Part shown: piece after piece, positions 9,801-11,770 of the stretch | Position numbering within the stretch: position 1 is the stretch's first letter | Layout: the number at the start of each line of letters is the position of its first letter | DNA from: CAZYSK01 sp964649415 | GTDB lineage: Bacteria; Chloroflexota; Anaerolineae; B4-G1 | Direction: 5' to 3' | Assembly (NCBI GenBank): GCA_964649415.1 | Contig: CAZYSK010000136.1 | Coordinates: forward strand, 1-11,770 | Length of the DNA: 11,770 nucleotides | The notes under the pieces: generated by a model | What the model saw: only the letters and a program-made list of their open reading frames with translations | What the model was told of the DNA's origin: nothing | Databases searched by the model: none | Program-made: the position numbers and the translations under genes

Positions 9801-9938
9801 AGTCGGCCTGGGAGCGGGTGTAGAGGGTGTCGTTGTGACACACGAGACGACCGTCAACACGATGGTCATCAATGTAGGAATAAGACCACTATAGTACCTG
9901 CAACAAGTCGACCGATCAGCCATCCGATGGTTTTCCAT
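6801..9938 (-). CDS. Surface lipoprotein with heparinase II/III lyase domain and N-terminal jelly-roll
   Basis: Predicted extracellular, membrane-anchored polysaccharide lyase that cuts uronic-acid polymers by beta-elimination. From the ATG at 9938 it has 1045 residues. Residues 1-33 form a lipoprotein signal ending in a VVSC lipobox (C33), followed by a Thr/Pro tether (35-48) and an acidic stretch. Residues about 66-260 look like a carbohydrate-binding jelly-roll ending in ELYFDGMKL. An alpha/alpha toroid follows (about 275-600), then a beta-sandwich (about 615 to the end). Candidate catalytic residues are N454-H455, Y508 (in EGSMHYQFY) and H650; expected metal ligands H652, D670 and H691 are all present (GGHSHPDQL, LAPDAG, IAHNVIVVDG). 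The pattern resembles oligo-alginate lyases and heparinase II, but substrate is open. The start is uncertain: ATG at 9923 is an alternative, and the open frame continues up to a TTG at 10040 through a STAS remnant. No strong ribosome site precedes either ATG. Confidence 0.88.
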   Translation of the reverse strand: MENHRMADRSTCCRYYSGLIPTLMTIVLTVVSCVTTTPSTPAPRPTPTISESEAEEAQSDGLTAYEEEGVFICHFEQDDISIWQGYTQATETIVKEGETPPEGYLNVSGWHAKYTDRWIKPADGFVLNEDQVKLGATSGKWSNTTENTRIVTTDIPHDWSEHSFLSFWAYSAVENDAAIEIVAYSESEDTAEDDYYKKEIVIDWEGWRLFEIPLHEFGVVRSPVGWDKIDYIKIAATGWGHDPNPTTELYFDGMKLSNQRVAPLMAIELPQDLTHPYLLLNEAEIAEIKDKIEKHPWTREAYVSLAANADSWASRSIQLPDTGGGFYHAEDPTDYAITQEHYDHANAARDLALMYHLTGDEKYGQKAKEILMAYVDTYLTYEIHDKEGRTGEQASAGGRATPQAINETAWVVPLAWAYDLIYNDLAPEERESIENKILRPAAELIMLNNEGRHNHQTWHNSGVGVVGFVLGDKELVWHALYKDDSGYFYQMEKSITEDGMWYEGSMHYQFYVLRALFPLMEAAYHSGIDLYQEPGYKGLFDFMVEYADASMRLPTLHDGRVVHLPESDRATYYEVAYRRLGDPRYIPVLQASTRTDRYALLYGVSELPEPAWPEWESRSFASSHLAVLRSGYGMHSKQVVVNYMGYEGGHSHPDQLGLVLYGLGLTLAPDAGSVKYRVPAHLEWFKQSIAHNVIVVDGRSQEQASPGVLESFVGTPNLQVARVSSEEAYLGVRLERTVILNDDYLIDIFQADSADEHTYDWVYHNIGRFTTDDLEFQPASAPGDENGYEYLEDVASVQSDGDWQAKWIVAPDRRVRMGLFGAPGAEYFAARGLIAAETDDEIADYKVPLLIARRHITSTKFVSIIQPYSDVPPITEMSTAEFTGVGGEVLSPDEAISLHIERGALTDVILIADAAGQRQYDEYVFDGRMGWICFEGDDLEWVYLGMGTTFAGDGWSLLVESMAAASSAEELGVYLQPTDDDRVYLQSGSTRAMVAQVDGLLEGSPKVFKLGRDGYSTVEVDPIFSKDGSVRFFVDPLAVYEIVGE

Positions 9939-9970
9939 ATCGACACTCTGCCTACTCGCTCTCGGCGCGA

Positions 9971-10141
9971 TTGCCCTGTCCAGGCCAGCGCCCTCCGCAG
10001 CCCGGTCTGTAGGTCTGGCAACGTCTTGATACCGGACCAATCAATACCCAGGTCAACAATAGTCTCGGAGATGCCGGTAACGATCTCCCGAGCACCCTTC
10101 AGACGGGTGGCCTGGACGATATGATCCCCCACGATGGCTTG
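9971..10141 (-). pseudogene. Remnant of a STAS-domain (RsbR/RsbS-like) regulator
   Basis: One minus-strand frame encodes about 57 residues that match the C-terminal half of RsbR/RsbS-type STAS domains: GDHIVQATRLKGAREIVTG, then LGIDWSGIKTLPDLQTGL and RRAL. In intact relatives the core reads roughly GISPEVAQTIV; here it reads GISETIV, so about four residues are missing in frame. The N-terminal half, with the beta-strand and the phospho-acceptor region, is absent and the similarity stops at the 31-base palindrome (10142-10172). The only upstream start is a TTG inside or beyond that palindrome, with no ribosome site. Downstream, the frame continues past the fold into the lipoprotein gene's start region. 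I read this as a decayed gene fragment, not a working protein. STAS proteins of this kind belong to stressosome or sigma-factor control and have no evident link to sugar use. Confidence 0.6.
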
Positions 10142-10172
10142 TAGGGGGTTCGGACATGTCCGGAACCCCCTA
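10142..10172. repeat. 31-base imperfect palindrome flanked by TA
   Basis: The outer arms TAGGGGGTTC and GAACCCCCTA are exactly complementary; between them lies GGACATGTCC, itself a palindrome, plus one extra G that makes the symmetry off by one base. As RNA it would fold into a long stem with a one-base bulge and a tiny loop. Neither side carries a T-run, so it is not a standard intrinsic terminator. It lies 21 bases after the sugar-binding protein's stop and exactly where the STAS remnant begins. It could be a 3' end-stabilising hairpin or a scar or miniature of an insertion element that duplicates TA. Confidence 0.75.
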
Positions 10173-10193
10173 TGTTTCAAGATATGTTATACT

Positions 10194-11624
10194 CTACTCA
10201 TAGTCTGCGAGATTCTCTAGCATGTTCTCAACCTGCGGGACCATGAGATCGACGGCCTCTTGGGCAGTCGCGTTTCCCAGCCAGACTTCGCCCAATTCCT
10301 GTTGCCAGATTGCCTTCCATTCGTCGTACGAGGGATGAATGGGGTCGTACATGCCGTAGAACTCCTTCCCCTGTATGAAGGCTGTCTTGTCGATGCCCAT
10401 CGGATGCGAGGTCAGGAACTTGGGGTCGTTCTGCCATTCGACGATGGCGGGCACCATCTGCTGGAGATCGAGCAGCTTCTCAACACCCAGGGAACCGGGG
10501 CCAGATAGGAACTTGACGAACAGCCAGGCCTCCTCGACGTGCTCGCTGTCGGCGGCGATGGCGAAGCAACTGCCGTCGGCGCGGTTGACCGGGGCTCCGG
10601 TCTTGCCCAGGGGCAGTGGGGCGATATCCCAGTTAAAGTCGGTCTCAGTGGTGTAGCGCGGCACCCGCCAGTGGCCGACGACCTGCATCGCCGCCTTGCC
10701 CGCCGCGAACATGTCGCCGAGATCAGCAACTTGATCGGTCGAGGGCATGACGTTGGAGTCGACTATCAGGTCCGCCACGAATTGGATCGAGGCGACTGAC
10801 TCCTCATCGGTGATCAGGAACTCGGTGGGGTTGCGCGCATCGTCAAAGATGTTATGGCCGGTGTTCGCCCAAACCATGAGCGGCCAGTAGTTCCTGAGGT
10901 CATCATCCACGCCGAACTGATCGGTGATGCCGTCGCCGTCTGTGTCCAGAGTCAGCGCCTCGGCCGTGGCCAGGAACTCATCCCACGTCCAGCCAGGTTC
11001 CGGATAAGCCACGCCGGCTGCGTCGAACAGGTCTTTGTTGTAAAAGACGGCCAGGTTCGCGGTATCGATGGGCATGCACATCTGCTTGCCTTCAACCTTG
11101 TAGAGATCAAGTATCTGCTGATCAAAGGCCGAGGTATCGATGCCGTCACGAGCCATCAGATCATCAATCGCAAGAATGGCGCCCTTGGAGCCGTAGGCGT
11201 ACGCTTTGTACGTTGCCGGGTAGAAGACGTCGGGCATCTCATCGGCGGCCATCATAGTCTGCAGCTTCTGGTAGTACTCGTCGCCGCTGCCAATGTTCTC
11301 GAACTCGACTGTGATCCAGGGATACACGTGCTCGAAAACCTCGATCGTGGGCTTGGCAACCTCCTCCACGCGAGTGTTGTCCCAGCGCATGAACCACTTG
11401 ATTGTAACAGGTTCCTTTACCTCAGGCTCGGGAGTCACTTCCACGACCTGAGTGACTACGACTTCTTCGCCCTCGACTTCGACTATCTCGGTGACGACGA
11501 CCTCCTGGGTGACGACGACCTCAACCTCGGCCGGTTCCGGCGGGGCACAGCTGACCAACAACACCACTGCACATAGTGTGGTCAGTGCGACCGTCAAGTT
11601 ATTCCTCCAACTCTTCGCGTTCAT
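10194..11624 (-). CDS. ABC-transporter sugar-binding lipoprotein (family 1 solute-binding protein)
   Basis: A 476-residue extracellular binding protein that captures oligosaccharides and presents them to an ABC permease. The signal peptide has a positive start, a hydrophobic core and an LVSC lipobox with lipidated C26. Residues 33-69 are a repeat linker made of EVVVTQ/EVVVTE units and a final TPEPE, typical of Chloroflexota binding proteins. The mature domain begins at about 72 (VTIKWFMRWDN) and shows family features: YYQKLQTMMAADEMPDVFY (117-135), NLAVFYNKDLFDAAG (190-204), GWTWDEFLATAEAL (211-224), DTDGDGITDQFG (227-238), MFAAGKAAM (305-313) and EEAWLFVKFLSG (364-375). The ATG at 11624 has AGGAGG at 11635-11640, a rather long 10-base spacer. 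No permease or ATPase genes follow it here; they may be upstream, beyond the window. The 255-base gap after it may allow this gene to be expressed more strongly than the enzymes. The ligand is inferred from the neighbours to be a uronate-containing oligosaccharide. Confidence 0.93.
   Translation of the reverse strand: MNAKSWRNNLTVALTTLCAVVLLVSCAPPEPAEVEVVVTQEVVVTEIVEVEGEEVVVTQVVEVTPEPEVKEPVTIKWFMRWDNTRVEEVAKPTIEVFEHVYPWITVEFENIGSGDEYYQKLQTMMAADEMPDVFYPATYKAYAYGSKGAILAIDDLMARDGIDTSAFDQQILDLYKVEGKQMCMPIDTANLAVFYNKDLFDAAGVAYPEPGWTWDEFLATAEALTLDTDGDGITDQFGVDDDLRNYWPLMVWANTGHNIFDDARNPTEFLITDEESVASIQFVADLIVDSNVMPSTDQVADLGDMFAAGKAAMQVVGHWRVPRYTTETDFNWDIAPLPLGKTGAPVNRADGSCFAIAADSEHVEEAWLFVKFLSGPGSLGVEKLLDLQQMVPAIVEWQNDPKFLTSHPMGIDKTAFIQGKEFYGMYDPIHPSYDEWKAIWQQELGEVWLGNATAQEAVDLMVPQVENMLENLADYE
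11448..11522 (-). repeat. 18-base repeats encoding the EVVVT linker of the binding protein
   Basis: Two adjacent 18-base units at 11487-11504 and 11505-11522 differ at a single base and each encodes EVVVT plus E or Q. A third, more diverged copy lies at 11448-11465. They build the flexible spacer between lipidated Cys and ligand-binding domain. Codon choice in the two adjacent units is nearly identical, which suggests recent duplication by slippage. Confidence 0.7.
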
Positions 11625-11634
11625 CTTCCAAATG

Positions 11635-11640
11635 CCTCCT
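11635..11640 (-). promoter_or_regulatory. Ribosome binding site of the sugar-binding protein
   Basis: AGGAGG on the minus strand lies 10 bases before the ATG at 11624. The spacing is longer than the usual 5-9 bases. No other start codon in the frame fits better, and the encoded signal peptide begins properly at this ATG. Confidence 0.6.
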
Positions 11641-11641
11641 T

Positions 11642-11654
11642 ATAGATTTTCTAT
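11642..11654. promoter_or_regulatory. 13-base inverted repeat upstream of the binding-protein gene (possible operator)
   Basis: ATAGA and TCTAT arms separated by TTT form an exact inverted repeat abutting the ribosome site of the sugar-binding gene. A regulator bound here could block translation initiation or early elongation. The sequence is short and AT-rich, so chance is a real alternative. Confidence 0.25.
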
Positions 11655-11691
11655 GGTCCAAGCGTATCGTACATGTTTAGGTGGGAAATGA

Positions 11692-11770
11692 TCAGCTTTT
11701 CAGTCCTGTTGGCATCACCTCCTTGTATAAAATACCCTCGGTATCTACGTGCACTTTAACAACCACAGAG
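11692..11770 (-). CDS. Possible C-terminal end of an upstream gene
   Basis: A minus-strand frame is open from the window edge for 25 codons and ends at a TGA at 11692-11694, with a terminal peptide reading VKVHVDTEGILYKEVMPTGL then KS. If real, it would end 67 bases before the sugar-binding gene and belong to the same transcript. An open run of this length is not rare by chance, and I do not recognise the peptide. The frame contains AAGGAGGTGAT (11714-11724), which would otherwise look like an orphan ribosome site in front of a seven-residue ORF. Confidence 0.3.
   Translation of the reverse strand, partial: SVVVKVHVDTEGILYKEVMPTGLKS
11732..11744. promoter_or_regulatory. 13-base inverted repeat ATACC-CTC-GGTAT
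   Basis: Exact 5-base arms with a 3-base spacer, next to an AT-rich stretch (GTATTTTATAC on the minus strand) that could serve as a -10 region. It might be an operator for the cluster, but no matching -35 at 16-18 bases is evident, and the site may lie inside an upstream coding region. Confidence 0.2.

Noticed and set aside
9939..10040. TTG-initiated extension of the lipoprotein lyase
   Set aside because: It would put 34 charged residues before the signal peptide and reads through the STAS remnant in another frame.
9216..10124. 302-codon plus-strand open frame
   Set aside because: Antisense to the lipoprotein lyase and STAS remnant; the translation has no recognisable domain and a composition typical of a shadow frame.
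10142..10172. Palindrome as an intrinsic terminator
   Set aside because: No T-run follows the stem on either strand, so it does not meet the usual form, though it could still stabilise an RNA end.
10854..11576. 240-codon plus-strand open frame
   Set aside because: Antisense to the sugar-binding protein; it is produced by the codon structure of that gene.
11714..11724. ATCACCTCCTT on the plus strand, like the 3' end of 16S rRNA
   Set aside because: Only this short stretch matches; the preceding bases do not resemble the conserved 16S end, so it is not an rRNA gene.
1..11770. CRISPR arrays, tRNA, rRNA, transposase, phage or defence genes
   Set aside because: No regularly spaced repeats, cloverleaf-forming stretches or protein motifs of these classes were seen on either strand.

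Overview
The window is a one-strand (minus) gene cluster for breaking down a uronic-acid-containing polysaccharide. The style suggests a Chloroflexota bacterium of the Anaerolineae/Caldilineae kind. The evidence for that is a moderately high GC content, strong Shine-Dalgarno sites, a sugar-binding lipoprotein with a Val/Thr/Glu repeat linker after the lipidated cysteine, and Thr/Pro-rich lipoprotein tethers. The taxonomic assignment is inference; no rRNA or marker gene is present.

In transcription order, from high to low coordinates: (1) about 11692-11770, an open frame running in from the edge that may be the end of an upstream gene; (2) 10194-11624, an ABC-transporter sugar-binding lipoprotein; (3) a 255-base gap containing a 31-base palindrome and the decayed C-terminal half of a STAS-domain (RsbR/RsbS-like) gene; (4) 6801-9938, a large lipoprotein with an N-terminal jelly-roll and a heparinase II/III-type lyase domain; (5) 6287-6724, a small single-domain cupin; (6) 2992-6258, a 1088-residue family GH2 glycosidase; (7) 1026-2972, a second heparinase II/III-fold protein without a signal peptide; (8) 1-1007, an unsaturated glucuronyl hydrolase (GH88) cut by the window edge. 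Genes 5 to 8 are separated by 28, 19 and 18 bases and almost certainly form one transcript. The gap before the cupin is 76 bases.

A coherent pathway can be proposed. The surface lipoprotein lyase cuts the polymer by beta-elimination. The binding protein passes oligosaccharides to an ABC permease, which is not in the window. Inside the cell the second lyase-fold protein and the GH2 enzyme shorten the oligosaccharides. GH88 removes the 4,5-unsaturated uronate, and the cupin may open that sugar's ring, as KdgF does. The parts are individually known families. The particular combination, the substrate and the cupin's role are not established.

The most notable details are the simultaneous loss of all three expected metal ligands in the second heparinase-fold protein, a KdgF-like ligand pattern in the cupin, a duplicated GH2 jelly-roll with a low-complexity insert, and the STAS remnant abutting a TA-flanked palindrome. 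No CRISPR array, tRNA, rRNA, transposase or defence system was seen.
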